From Sanghuangporus weigelae (taxonomy: Eukaryota > Basidiomycota > Agaricomycetes > Hymenochaetales > Hymenochaetaceae): a stretch of 64,000 nucleotides of DNA. The translations under genes and the position numbers were made by a program. Below, piece after piece: positions 11,437-22,904 of this stretch; the stretch's first letter is position 1; each line of letters opens with the position of its first letter. The notes beneath the pieces are model-generated. The model was given only the letters and a program-made list of their open reading frames with translations, was not told the DNA's origin and made no database searches. The stretch spans positions 1,953,501-2,017,500 of the forward strand of contig CP137326.1 of the NCBI GenBank assembly GCA_033182465.1. Direction: 5' to 3'.

Positions 11437-12231
11437 TCACATGTTGACTAGTGCGTCGATCACTTCAATGGATGGCTGGAATCTTGCACCGTCGCTCCAG
11501 CAAGTAGAAGGTGATGAATCTTTCAGTAGTTCGATTGATGTCCTTGCAGCTTCGCCAACGTGATCGACCCATGTTGATAAGTTTGCATGCTGCATCGAGA
11601 CTGATTGGAAAGTTGAGAAAAGCGAGGGAGACCTCACGTTGCCTATGGTCGAGTGCCACTCTGAAGCGAACGTATCTGAAACAAACCATACAATGAATAA
11701 CAAATAATGCCAAGACGGTATCATGAAACACCTTTGACAGGGCCAGATCCAGAGAAACCAATCAAACCAAGTCCTAAAGTCACTAGAGCTGGAACCAATA
11801 TATGGGTAGTTGCACCGATTGCAATAGCTTTCATAGTTTTTTCGACTTTCTCTTGCTCGGCTAGATGCAATGGCATGAAAAAAAAGCCTGTTTTTTTTTA
11901 TTATTATCTAGAAATTACCTCGATGAATTTGGTCTTGAGTCGACCAAGTTAATGAAGTAAATAATTTAGAAGATTATATTTCCTTACCCTCTAGTTGTAG
12001 CAAACACGCCTGCAGCCTCGGCCAGGTCCAGTCCCAAGGTTCCTCGGTGATGGTCTCGAGTAAGTCACTGCAACGACGTGTACAAGCCCTCACAGGAATG
12101 GAAAGTCGATTGAGAGCTCTCGCACCACGCCCTGCTTCTTCAATGTTGTTTTCTTCAAAGAAGGCATTGACCACAAAGATCCATTCCTCCACACTTTGTC
12201 CGTCTCCGCTGAAGATGAAGGGTTCAGCCAT
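11437..12231 (-). CDS. gag-like/ISG12-like fusion family, copy 1 (type I, looks whole)
   Basis: Exons 11988-12231, 11919-11933 (15-nt microexon), 11732-11860 and 11437-11675 give 627 nt, 208 aa, with the same phases as the other copies. Residues 1-82 (MAEPFIFSGDGQSVEEWI, FFEENNIEE, IPVRACTRRC, EPWDWTWPRLQACLLQLEG) form a helical domain recalling a capsid/gag fold. The second half has AIAIGATTHILVPALVTL and GLIGFSGSGPVKG, then FASEWHSTIGNVRSPSLFST, which aligns with the ISG12/IFI6-27 pattern better seen in copy 4. It ends in SPSTCWSDGARFQPSIEVID. A hydrophobic segment of about 20 residues suggests membrane insertion. The function in fungi is unknown; in animals ISG12 proteins act at mitochondria and other membranes in cell death and immunity. 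That link is an inference from similarity. Confidence 0.72.
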
Positions 12232-12654
12232 CGGGGCGTTTCAGGCAAGTGGAGTAAAAAAACACTTGAGTGTGTGAGGAGGGGTATGAAGCAACAATTG
12301 GCACAGCTATAATAAAGCCAGAATCAGGGACAATGTCAAAGTTAGCTCAAGCTCTAGAATGAGTAGGTTTGCAGTCTGAACCGCCGAAGTCACGGTCCAA
12401 AATGACTTCGAAGCATAGAATATAGGGGCTAAGTGGAGCAAGATGGTCAGTTCGGAGGCATGGCAAGTGGTGATTGTAGCATCCAAAGGGATTAGTCAAG
12501 AGATCAAGCAGTCATAATTCGGTTTCCGAATCAGAGTTGCCACATTGTAAACATGAGGAGCGCACATGATGAGTGCACATTAAGCAGTTGATACGTAGGA
12601 ATCAAATACGGAACCTGAACTCAAAGTATACGTGCTTGTTTCTAGATCGAGTTC

Positions 12655-13044
12655 CTAATTTTGCAATGGATGGCTACTCCGAAGCACCGTACGTGGAAGC
12701 GTAGAAGATAGCTTAAGAATGGAAGATGCCATAGGCATTTCGCGAGACCTGATAGAAGCTAAATCATCCCGCAAGGTGTCGATGATAGATAGACCAGCAA
12801 GGTGGCACCGGAGAATCTGGGTCAAGGTCAATGCGGCAGCTCGTCCAAAGTGTTCACAAAAACGGAGATCCCCCTTAACGAAACCGAGAAAAGAGTTCGA
12901 GGACATGTTCAGGCGGAATGCATGCAGTGGCGTAGAGTTATTTGGTAGCACCCGAAGGATCCAGCTTGGAAAATTCGCTGCGTAACTAAGATTGACAGGA
13001 TCTAGAAACGGAAAGGTTGTCGCAACGTCAAGCCTATCGTACAC
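12655..13044 (-). CDS. hypothetical ORF within duplicated unit 1
   Basis: 129 codons directly downstream of copy 2 on the same strand (YDRLDVATTFPFLDPVNLSYA...). A partial counterpart follows copy 4 at about 21270-21450 (YNRLEVEKTLLALDPVNISYA) but has a stop after about 45 codons. DPVN.SYA is the best-conserved part. It could be a small gene, a lost C-terminal extension of the copy 2/copy 4 genes, or chance ORF in a duplicated 3' region. No family recognised. Confidence 0.25.
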   Translation of the reverse strand: MYDRLDVATTFPFLDPVNLSYAANFPSWILRVLPNNSTPLHAFRLNMSSNSFLGFVKGDLRFCEHFGRAAALTLTQILRCHLAGLSIIDTLRDDLASIRSREMPMASSILKLSSTLPRTVLRSSHPLQN

Positions 13045-13049
13045 AAGCC

Positions 13050-13838
13050 TCTTACAGACGCTTTAGCGAGCAAGGCCTTGACCATCGTTACAGAAGGTTG
13101 AAAGTTGCCACTATCGTCCCGACACACCGAAGGTGGCTTTGAGTTCCTGAATTGCACTAACAACAAGGCCACCACTCCAATTAGGCCAGTAGCCATCGCC
13201 ATTACGCCAGCGCCACTCATCGCAGAAGATGGCAGAACATGAAGAGCTAAGTGGCAGTGTAGAAGGATTGAACCCCAGCAGCAATGGAACCTAAGTGATT
13301 TGTCAGAGAGTGGCTCAGAAAGACAGGATATATGAATGATGTCTGCAACAGGACTTACGGCGAAAAATGCGATTGCTCCAAGCCTGGTTTCCAAAAACGC
13401 AGGTCCAGCGATACAAGCTAATGCATACACGGAAGCTATTTCTTAGCCTTTAGAAATACATCGCTTGCGGCTGAATCGCAAAGCATTAGAACTTCTCCTT
13501 TCATGGAGTAATTGTTGGAGTTAGACGCACAGATTCCGCCTCGATGAACTTGTTCTTCATGGATCTTAATTTAGCAACGGAATGTCAGTGACATTACCTT
13601 CCATACATAATAAAGTTCAGCATATTCCAGTTGCTCCGCTGGGGCTTCTCCATTACCTCCTCAAAAACAGGCCGGTACACCCCGGATACAAGTCTGCACC
13701 TGCTCGGAAATCCAGCTGTGAGCATGCGAAGCTACCCTTCTTTTGGGATTCCATTCGCAGCGAAGATTTCTTCGCCTCCCTTATCCGTGTTTGTGCATCA
13801 GATTCATCGCCTCCGTCAAAGATACGGGTTTATCCGTC
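13050..13838 (-). pseudogene. gag-like/ISG12-like family, copy 2 (type II, decayed)
   Basis: Aligns base by base in many places with copy 4 (21454-22270) but is broken. The start ATG equivalent reads ATA (before CGTATCTTTGACGGAGGC at about 13.83 kb). The gag-like exon has lost frame after DAQTRIREAKK and holds stops near its end. The ISG12-like part has a stop after AKK at the exon 3 start and another after GSIAAGVQSFYTAT. Intron landmarks survive: the 24-nt microexon with EQVHRGGI, a GTGCGT donor, a GATTCAG acceptor and the final CACTTAG acceptor. The C-terminal SGNFQPSVTMVKALL motif is still readable. It is the unit 1 partner of intact copy 4. Confidence 0.7.
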
Positions 13839-13879
13839 TGTGTAATAAAAGTGGTTGCTTGAGAGATGCAAGTCTCGTC

Positions 13880-14609
13880 CGCTGAAGACATGTCATGTTA
13901 AGACCCACTCCCATGCGACGCGACCATAAGGAGCGAGATATGAGAATAGAGTGAGCACTGAGCTTTGACAGTGTCTGAAATTTTATCATAGGCCTCGAAA
14001 GCACATCTAGGTGGCTAACAGGCACTGCCCATGAGCGTCAAGTTGGGGGCCGAACCACACTCCGTGATTTGAAATGGGTTGAAAGCCGGCATTTATTGAT
14101 AGCAGAAGGAAATAACGACACCACGAGGTAAAACACGGCGCAAAACTGTACGGAGAACGAGCATCGCATTTGCCCGAACTTGATGAGGCGAGCCAGGACA
14201 AGTTTAAGTTAAAAGTCGGACGCTGTGGGAACAAATTAGAAATCACCAAACTCAAACTACGGAATTTAGGGCCGGGTCTGTCCAATGAAAACTCTTGTCC
14301 CGGTCGTGAATAGTATGAACTCAGGCGCGCATTCGGGATAAATAATTCCCAACGTGAAGTTGGAGAGATGTTAACTCGGTTCGTGTCTGGCAAGTTTCTT
14401 TCTTGTTAATGCCTCGTCTCCGTGAAGGCTCCAGTCCGTTTCGAGAAGTAAACGGCGAGCCTCTGCTGATCGTGCATTTCTTCATCTTCATTGCCTTCTT
14501 GATATCAAAAAGCAGTGCTCGTCGTGCTCATTGAATCATAGCATTTTGTTCAAGATGAGTCACGCATCACATCAAGTTCAATCCTTAGACGCATAGCTCT
14601 ATGTCACTG
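13880..14609. other. intergenic between duplicated units
   Basis: The first half aligns with sequence upstream of copy 4 (about 22300-22900), so it is the common upstream flank of the type II genes. No gene recognised; an ORF at 14007-14393 (minus) has no motif. Confidence 0.5.
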
Positions 14610-15294
14610 GACCTCCATCCACAGTTCTTCGAAATGCCGACACTAATCCCTCGACTATATTAGAAATACAACGGCAAATGCATACATTCATTTGTCCGAT
14701 ACGTGGTCCGCTGAGACCACACTACTATTTCTCAAGATAAAAGAACAGTTAAGGTTGCTCAAGCGGGCGTGTATTATTCATGCATGCAATTGCGATAATG
14801 CGTTCATTGTCTAATACGGAGCAAAAGATGGACTGGACTGATGAGAGACCTAACACTTTATTCAATTTAATCACTTTGTTGCATCATACACATAAAAGTA
14901 AACATTACTTCAATAGAATGCAAGACTGCCGGTTAACGATTCGCATATTGGAGGTGGCTAAATAAAATTCCCCTTATAAATGCAATCTTCCTTTCACAAG
15001 TTGACCAACGCCTCAAGTACATCGATAGACGGCCGAAAGCTTTCTCCATCGTCCCAGCTAGCAGAAGGTGATGAATTTACCACTGAACCAAGAGATTCTG
15101 CAGCAGTGGTGCCAACTCGTTCGACCCATGTTGATATGTTTGACGCACGCATAGAGAATGATTGGCATTCTGCAAAAAGTGAGCGAGAGTGCACATTGCC
15201 AATGCTAGACTGCATTTTTGAAGCAAACGATCCTGAATTAAGTAGTACGATCAATAGTAATCAGGCTAAGAAAAAACTATGAAGAATTACGTCT

Positions 15295-15299
15295 AACTG
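15295..15299. repeat. Copia target-site duplication, left copy
   Basis: AACTG next to the 5' LTR; the same five bases follow the 3' LTR at 20244-20248. Confidence 0.85.
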
Positions 15300-15501
15300 T
15301 GTTAAGAATATATCATCGTTATCGTTGTGATCGTCAGATTTGAGTTCGGACTGTTTTTCCTTTTCTATTTTCTTTATAAACGACCAGCCGCTTGTTATAA
15401 CACCTGAGTCTTCTACTATATTCATCAGACTGAGGTGAGGCGTCTTTTACCATTCCGGACAGTATTATATCCTTACATTCGTTTGTAGCACATTCTCAAT
15501 A
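15300..15501 (+). repeat. Copia 5' LTR
   Basis: 202 bp, starting TGTTAAGAATATATC and ending TTCTCAATA. It appears identical to the 3' LTR by eye. Confidence 0.93.
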
Positions 15502-15512
15502 GGTTATGAGCC
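15502..15512 (+). other. Copia primer binding site
   Basis: GGTTATGAGCC abuts the 5' LTR. Its reverse complement GGCTCATAACC matches the anticodon arm of initiator tRNA-Met, as expected for Copia elements that prime from a half-tRNA. Confidence 0.7.
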
Positions 15513-18500
15513 TTGGGCCGGCCGCTGAACGAACGCCATAGATAGAACACGTTTATGCCCATATACACTAGACATCAGAGGGAATCAAATAACGACCCAC
15601 TCCCCGCTTTAGACCTAGACCCGTGGTTATCCAATACAGATCGATTCCAACCTAGAGCATCGTACTCAGTAGGATCTTCGGTGGCACAGACTCCATCTTC
15701 TCTCAGCTCTCTTACAACACTTCCAAGCAACATGTCAGCCCGTCAATCCAGAACCCACTCTGCGTCTCCCCCCCCAGATACCAATCCAGAACAAGCACAT
15801 ATATCGCCGGTTCCTAGCCGTGAGTCTCTTGAGGATCTTGCTAGTCAGCCCATTCCCCAACCATCACAATCGCAAAACCGGCCCAACTCTGCCCGGTCTC
15901 CCGAACTTGACACGGAGACCCTCTTCCAAAGGTTTAATCAAGAATTCTCTCTAGTTCCCGTGGCTAAGACTCCTACCGTCGAGACTAAGATCAAGCAACC
16001 TTGGGAATACCGTGTCAAGGAGTTCTCCGATTCCAACCACCTGAAACCAGACGGCTCAAACTTCATCTCTTGGAAGAAAGTGCAACTAGTGATTCTCAGA
16101 ACTCACAAGTGGATTTCTCATGCCGAAGGCTCGTCTATCCCTCCCTCTGATGTCACCAGTAAAGCATATGATGTCTGGCAAACTGTGGACAACTTGACGA
16201 CTTCTCAGATTGCGATGAACATGGACTTCGATCTCTATGGTGAGCTTGGTGATGAATTGGACTCTGCTGCCGAACTCTGGAGAGCGATCAATTCCCGATT
16301 TTCAAAGAAGACCTCTGCTGCGCGTTCTACTTCAAAGCTGAATCTGGATAGTAAAAGGATTCAGCCAGGTGAGAAGATGAAGGACCATATAAAGACACTT
16401 CGAAATCTGAAAGCTCAGTACATCAACTGCGGTGGCAAGATGGACAATGACGATTGGCATACCACTATCATTAATTCGCTATCAGACCATGAACAGTGGA
16501 AATCCTTGGCTGTCTTCGGGCACTCTCTACCCCTCCCAGACCAGATGATTGCATTCCTTGAAGACCAGGATGCACGCGGTTATGCAAAACCGTCTAAATC
16601 TGAGGCTGCTCTTCAAACGAGACCCCAACCTCGTCCTCGCTTCCGTATCCGATGCCCTAATTGTAACCGTACCGGTCACTCTCTACAAGACTGCTGGGCT
16701 CCAGGGGGGGGGTGCAACTAGTAGGCGCCCGCAGAACTATCGGATGCTGCCTGACTTTGCTCAGCGAGAACACGCCAACATTAGCGCTCAAATAGCTGCT
16801 TTAGAAAGACAAAGGGCTAACCTTTACGTCCCGGCATCTCCTCGAGGTGACGACTTCGAAACGGCAAGAGTGACAATTCAACACCGCATAGGTGACGCTG
16901 CCATGATAGCCAACAACGTTGGTCTATCGCGCGAATCCTGGGTGTTCGACTCTGGAGCAACGTCGCACATGACGAACGATAGAAGCAATTTCACATCCTA
17001 TGAAGAGATTCAGCCAATACCAATCTCTACAGCCCATGACCGTGCGCAGCTCCTGTGGGGAGTTGGAAGAGGAACGGTATTGGGATCATTCGAGTACAAT
17101 GGAGAAATTACTGTCGTACCTGTAAAGGACGTCTTGTACGTCCCAAATGTCTCCATCAACCTTCTGTCACTTCTTCAATTGCACCGGAAAGGAATTCGCA
17201 TCTTCTCAGATGACGAGCACATCCACTTCATGGTCAGAGGAACACCCTACGCAAGGGCCTCTGTGGTAATGAATCAGTGGATTATGGACATGTCTGTTTC
17301 TCATGAACGTGCGCACCTCGTCACTGAGAAGAATAATGTCAAACAGCCTCTCCACGTCTGGCACGAGCGACTTTCACACATTGATGCAAGACGTGTTGAA
17401 GAGATAGCTCGTGACAATCTGGCAGAAGGAATCCAATTAGCTGAGTCGGAATCCAATAATTCCTGCGAAGCATGTGTGCTGTCGAAAATGCCAGCGTTGC
17501 GAGCCGACTCGAAGGAACTTCGTGCGGTCAAACCAGGGGACATTGTCCACTCTGATCTCGAGTTCATGGGTCACAAGTCTTTCTCTGGCGCCACCATTAG
17601 CCTAAAATTCGTTGATGAGTATTCCAATTACGTCTGGTGTCATTCTATTCAAGATAAAAGTGCACATACCATCCTATCATTCTGGAAAGCGCTATGTAAT
17701 TCCCTTAAAACCCAACATTCCGTCACTGTCAAAGCTCTTCACTCGGACAATGGAGCTGAATTCGTCAACCATGCTATGGATGAGTTCAATCAACAACACG
17801 GTATTACCCACCATCTTACCGTACCATTTCGACACGAGATGAATGGCAGAGCGGAACGAATGAACAGAACAGGATCAAATGCAGTACGAGCCATGCTCCA
17901 ATTTGCAGATCTCCCACCGATTTATTGGGCCGAAGCATACGATACCTTCATTTACATCCATAACCGATGTGGCAGATCACACCGAGGGAACGCCACCCCA
18001 TACGAAGTCCTACATGGAACTAAACCCACCATTGATCACATCAGAACCTTCGGATCTCCGGGTTATGTCCATGTTGTACCTGAAAAGCGGAGGAAGCTCG
18101 ACGCAAAGGCGACAAAGTTAATATTGGTGGGGTACCGAGACAATGCGGCTTACAGAATGATTGACCCCAACACGAAGAAAATTTCTTACTCTCGTGATGT
18201 CATTTTTGATGAATTCCGTTCTTTTCGAGTAAATGATCTTCAAGTCAATTCAAACTCAGCTACTTCGTCGATCTCTTCTGCCACTCCTCCTTTACCTCTT
18301 CGCTCCTCTTCTCGAGTCCCAAAAATGACTGGCAAAGCCATAGCGAGTGCAGAACAGCACAAGTCCTTGTCATTCCTTGATAGAGCTCCCCAAAAGGACG
18401 AACGCTTATATTCCACTACATCACTCGGAAACATCTCCATCCCCAGGTCTGCTCATGAAGCTCTCGTCTCCGATCAGTCCAATGAGTGGCATGCGGCCAT

Positions 18501-20031
18501 GTTGTACGAAATCGCAAAGCTTGATCAGATGGACGTGTGGGATGTTGTCGAGAAGCCAGATGATTTACATGTAATCAAAGGCATGTGGGTGTTCTCTCTC
18601 AAAGAACAAGCTGATGGGACTCTTGAGTTTCGAGCGCGTTGGGTTGCTCGTGGTGATTCACAAGTTCCTGGACTTGAGTTTGGCGAAACTTTTGCTGCCT
18701 CTGGGGACTTCATCTCAGCTCGGTTCGTGTGTGCCCTAAGCTGCCAAGAACACACTCAGCTTGTTACTTTGGACATAAGCTCCGCTTACCTTCACAGTCC
18801 TTTGATCAAATCTGATCTCGTTGTCGAATACCCGACCGGCTTCTCTGTCCCCAACCTGATCCACCCTTGTTGCCACCTGAAGAAAGCTCTGTATGGTCTC
18901 AGGCAAGGTGCTAGGGCCTGGGCTGATCACTTCACTGCCAAATTAAGTGACATTGGATTCGAAAGATGCATTTCCGCACCGACCGTTTACATTCGTTCAG
19001 ACAGCGAGGGGGGCAGGACAATTATGTCCACTCATGTCGATGACTGTACAGCTGCACCGATGTCTTTGACACTGTCTGGACCGAACTCTGCTGACTGTCT
19101 GAGAACCGACATCAGGAAACACTTCGACTTCAAAGAGAAGGACCCAAGAGCCGGTGCAAACACACTAGGACTCACACTCAAGTACGATGAAATCAATGGG
19201 GCAGTAAAGCTGACATTAGCACAGAAGATAGAATGAGCGGTGGAAAGATATGGAATGAAGAATGCGCATACGGCACGTACACCGATGGCTCAAGATGCGC
19301 TGAACACGTTCGCCACTGATGATCTGCCTGCCGAAGCCAATCCCCCATGGCCATATGCACAACTTGTTGGAGAACTACTTTGGTTCGCGACGGTCTTGCG
19401 CGTGGACATCTGTTTCTCGGTCAACATGCTAGCTAGGTACCTTCAAAAACCGACTAGAACTCACTGGGAAGCGGCGCTACGTGTACTGAGATATCTGAAG
19501 GGAACGAAAGACTTGGGGATTGTGTACGAAAGAAAGAAAGACAGGGAGCTACTGGCGTTTTCTGACTCTGACTGGGCTGGAGATGCCACTGATAGAAAAT
19601 CGATCAGTGGGTACGTCTTCATGTATGCTGGGGGTCCTATTGCTTGGAAATCGCGCAAACAAACTGTTGTCGCCAAGTCTACGGCTGAAGCAGAGTACAT
19701 ATCGGTGTCCGCTTGCGCGCAAGAAGCCATCTGGTTCCGCCATCTTATGAAAGAACTCGGAATGGATCTGACTGAAAGTCCGCTAGACATTCATGTCGAT
19801 AACCAAGCAGCAATCCTTATGACCAAGAATCCTATTTACCTGTCTAAGACGAAACATATAGACATCCCCGCACACCACATTCGAGACGAAGTTCACAAAA
19901 GGCGCATTCGTTTGGTACATGTCAACGGAAACGAAAACCCCGCCGATATCCTCACTAAACCTCTTGGTGCCACTCTACATGAACGGTGTCTGGCTTTACT
20001 TGGAATGAAATGAGTCCTACCAACGACACAA

Positions 20032-20041
20032 CGAGGGGGGG
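20032..20041 (+). other. Copia polypurine tract
   Basis: GAGGGGGGG run directly before the 3' LTR, the expected plus-strand primer. Confidence 0.75.
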
Positions 20042-20243
20042 TGTTAAGAATATATCATCGTTATCGTTGTGATCGTCAGATTTGAGTTCGGACTGTTTTT
20101 CCTTTTCTATTTTCTTTATAAACGACCAGCCGCTTGTTATAACACCTGAGTCTTCTACTATATTCATCAGACTGAGGTGAGGCGTCTTTTACCATTCCGG
20201 ACAGTATTATATCCTTACATTCGTTTGTAGCACATTCTCAATA
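20042..20243 (+). repeat. Copia 3' LTR
   Basis: 202 bp, no difference from the 5' LTR noticed in a base-by-base reading. Confidence 0.93.
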
Positions 20244-20248
20244 AACTG
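20244..20248. repeat. Copia target-site duplication, right copy
   Basis: AACTG, matching 15295-15299; host exon sequence continues at once with GTCCAGATCCAGAG. Confidence 0.85.
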
Positions 20249-21453
20249 GTCCAGATCCAGAGAAGCCTATTAATTCAAGACCTACTGCCAAGAGCGCTGG
20301 GAACAGTAAGTTTTCGGTGACACTTTTCGCGATGTCTGTAACGGTTTCCTTGATTTGATCCTTCTTGGCTAATTGCAATAACATAAAGGAGTTGTTTATC
20401 AAGTATCTTACAGAACCCACCTTGACGAATTTGATCTTTTAATAACCATATTAATATGTAAAATACATTATAATTGTTTATGCCTTCGTACCTTCAATTC
20501 TTAACAAAGCCACTTGTAGTCTCATCCAAGACCAGTCCCACGGCTTTCCGGTGATAGCTTCCAGTGGTCCACTGCAGCGCCTTATACACGCCCTTACAGG
20601 TAAGGAGAGTTGATTGAGAGCTATCGTTCGTCGCTCTGGTTCTTCGATATTGTTGTCTTCGATGAAGGTATTAATGGCCGTGATCCAAGCCTCCACAGTC
20701 TGACCGTCTTCTCCTCCAAAGATAAAAGGTTTAGTCATGAGTGTGAATCTGGCCAGTAGAGTATTTGGGGAGATTCTGTTTGAAAGGAAGTGGATGATGA
20801 GGGGGGTATGAGACGGCAACTAGGTTCAGATATAAGAAGGCACGGCCGAGAACAATGGCAAGTTTAGTTCAAGTTCTAAGCTGGGTAGGCTTGCAGTCTG
20901 GGTTCTCAAAATTGCGATGCGAAATGTCTTCGAAGCATAGAATATAGGGGCTAAGTGGATCAAGATCGGAGGCAAGGTGAGCGGACATTATAGCATCGGT
21001 AGATAAACTAAGCAGCCATAGTTCGTTTCACAGGTGCGAAGTCGCCATGCTACCGACATGAGGTATGTGACGTGGTGCGCACCAGGGTGTTATGCACAGG
21101 AATCGAGAAACAAATCCCAAGCCCAGTACGAAGGTGTCTACTTCCAGTTCCTGTTTCTGCAAAGGAATGAAGTTTCTAGAAGCAAAGTAACGAGCAGTGC
21201 TTCGATGACAGAGCGCAAAAGAATATCATCGAAGACTAGACGAAGGCCGCGATAAGGCGATTCCTCGAAAGTGTTCACATAGACGGAGATCTTTTGATAA
21301 TATTACGAAAAGAGTTCGAGGGCGTCTTCCGACGGAAGACATGCCGTAACGCACTGAAGGTTCGGGGTTGGAATAGTTTCTGCATAACTAATATTCACAG
21401 GATCTAGAGCAAGTAAGGTTTTCTCGACTTCGAGCCTATTGTACGCAAGCCTT

Positions 21454-22270
21454 CTACTGCAGCTTTAGCAAGGCCTTGATCACCGTTACAGAAGGCTGAA
21501 AGTTGGCACCATCGTCCCATAATTTCGAAGGCGGCTTCGACGTGATCGCGCCTGCAGCAAGACCGCCAGCTCCACTTACACCAGTGGCGATTGCCATTGC
21601 GCCAGCGCCACCCATAGTAAGTGATTGGCAGAACGCAAAGAGCGAGCCTGCGCCAACTGCACCTCCATAGACTGTGGATTGTATTCCAGCAGCAATAGAA
21701 CCTAGGTGATTAATTAGATCGCTAATGGGGAAGGCAAGGCACATGAACGATACCTGCGACAGGACCGATAGCAGAAAATCCGAGTGCTCCAAGCCCAGCG
21801 GTCATAAGCGCGGGTCCAGCGATACAAGCTAACGCGCCGACGGAAGCTACCTTCGCAACCTTTAAAGCTACATCTCCTGCAGCTGAATCACAAATCGTTA
21901 GAGATACCTCTCCATGAGAGTATCATTGAGCTTAGCCGCACAGATTCCGTCTCGGTGAACTTGTTCTTCAGTCGGAGAACCCAAATTAGCAGCAACGGTT
22001 CACTCAAATTTGCTCAGCCGTACCTTCCATGCGCAATAGAGCCTCTTTCAGCATACTCCAGTTCCACCCCCAAGGCTTCTCCGTTACATTCTCCATACAG
22101 GTGCCTACGCTCCGGATGCAAGCTTGCACCCGATGAGACAGGCGGCTTTGAGCATACAGAAGTCCAAATTCTTCAGAGAATTGCTTCGCGGTGAAGAAAG
22201 TCTCCACCTCCCTAATCCATGTTTGTGCGTCAGGCTCGTTGCCTCCGTCAAAGATACGCGGTTCTTTCAT
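21454..22270 (-). CDS. gag-like/ISG12-like fusion family, copy 4 (type II, looks whole)
   Basis: Exons 22024-22270, 21942-21965 (24-nt microexon), 21754-21882 and 21454-21701 sum to 648 nt, 215 aa. Residues 1-82: MKEPRIFDGGNEPDAQTWI, REVETFFTAKQFSEE, RVQACIRSVGTCMENVTEKP, WGWNWSMLKEALLRMEG, the gag-like domain. Then EQVHRDGI, and the clearest ISG12/IFI6-27-like half in the window: VGALACIAGPALMTAGLGAL, GFSAIGPVAGSIAAGIQST, VYGGAVGAGSLFAFCQS, MGGAGAMAIATGVSGAGGLA. Small residues at every third or fourth place form a glycine-zipper-like membrane segment. The tail PPSKLWDDGANFQPSVTVIK is shared with all other copies. I know of no described role for such a fusion in fungi. Family assignment of the second half is by pattern; the gag-like reading of the first half is weaker. 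Confidence 0.75.
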
Positions 22271-22904
22271 GCTTGTAGTCAGAGTGAGTGCTTGAGAGAT
22301 GAGACTCTTGTCTATCGAAGAGGGACATTATATGGAGCCGTAAGAGGTGCGGAGACTAAAGCAAGTTCTAGAAAGGTCCGAAACTTCATGCGAGGCACTG
22401 ACTGCACACCTACTAAGGCAGCCTCAAAGTACAGCCCATGGGCGTCAAGTGGATCTGAATGAAACTCTGTGTCCTAACATGGGTTGAATATGGGCGCTTA
22501 TTGATGCCAGAACGATGACACGAGTGCACGATGTAAACACGAGGCATAGTAGGCGCTGAAAGCTCTGATTGTGAGAATTAATAGACAACGAGAGTCATGC
22601 ATGCCAACCAGCTTATAATGATGAGTGACGCGAGTCGACTTGAAATTCTAAAACGCTAAAACCCCGTGAGAGTATATTGGTAATCACAGTAACTTGGACG
22701 ACGATAATCACGAATAATTAAGGCCGTGTCCAAGTCAAAAGACTTGTTCTGTGCTCGGAATGTACCATTCTCCACGCCCAGTGGACGAATTCTGGAAGAC
22801 TCGGACATTTCTTCTTCTTGGATGGTAAGTCGATATCGTTGAATCACTGCCCTCGCTTCGGAACAAAACATGCATCACACCAGATTCGATCCGAGTCCTT
22901 GGAT

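Larger units (their letters stand above)
11030..14420. repeat. tandem segmental duplication, unit 1
   Basis: About 3.4 kb block whose gene order and flanks recur at about 14610-22900 once the Copia element is removed: a type I family gene (copy 1), a spacer with a conserved block around CTTCGAAGCATAGAATATAG, an unknown ORF, a type II family gene (copy 2), and a common downstream segment (GGGTTGAA...TTATTGATAGCAGAA). The units are diverged but alignable by eye along most of their length. Confidence 0.75.
15300..20243 (+). mobile_element. Ty1/Copia LTR retrotransposon, young, near-complete
   Basis: 4944 bp with two 202-bp LTRs that look identical, and a 5-bp target duplication. Parts in order: 5' LTR, primer site just inside it, gag region (about 15.55-16.7 kb) ending in a CCHC zinc knuckle CPNCNRTGHSLQDC, aspartic protease (DSGATSHM, about 16.95 kb), pre-integrase and integrase (HVWHERLSHIDARR, HSDNGAEFVNHAMDEF, about 17.3-18.1 kb), reverse transcriptase (RARWVARGDSQVPGLEFGET, ALYGLRQGARAW, THVDDC, about 18.5-19.2 kb), RNase H (SDSDWAGDATDRKSISGYVF, SRKQTVVAKSTAEAEYIS, about 19.5-20.0 kb), purine tract and 3' LTR. 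The order protease-integrase-RT marks it as Copia. It has about one or two interruptions but is otherwise well kept. Transcribed opposite to the host gene it splits. Confidence 0.95.
14994..20738 (-). pseudogene. gag-like/ISG12-like family, copy 3 (type I), split by the Copia element
   Basis: Host gene on the minus strand. Exon 1 20492-20738 (MTKPFIFGGEDGQTVEAWI ... PWDWSWMRLQVALLRIEG), microexon 20421-20435 (15 nt, as in copy 1), exon 3 beginning after an acceptor near 20370 (KKDQIKETVTDIAKSVTENL, LIGFSGSGPV), and exon 4 14994-15232 (FASKMQSSIGNVHSRSLFA, SPSASWDDGESFRPSIDVLE). Exons 2 and 4 have exactly the lengths of copy 1 (15 and 239 nt). The element entered exon 3 a few bases before its donor; the duplicated target AACTG is on both sides. 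Apart from the insertion the reading frame looks open, so the gene was probably intact until recently. Confidence 0.82.
14610..22900. repeat. tandem segmental duplication, unit 2 (holds a Copia insertion)
   Basis: Second copy of the 11030-14420 block, about 3.3 kb without the 4.94-kb Copia element. Gene order is the same: type I gene (copy 3, split), spacer with the CTTCGAAGCATAGAATATAGGG block at about 20.93 kb, an ORF remnant, then type II gene (copy 4, whole). Boundaries are approximate. Confidence 0.75.

Noticed and set aside
18240-18930. Minus-strand ORFs inside the Copia element
   Set aside because: Shadows of the element's own coding region.
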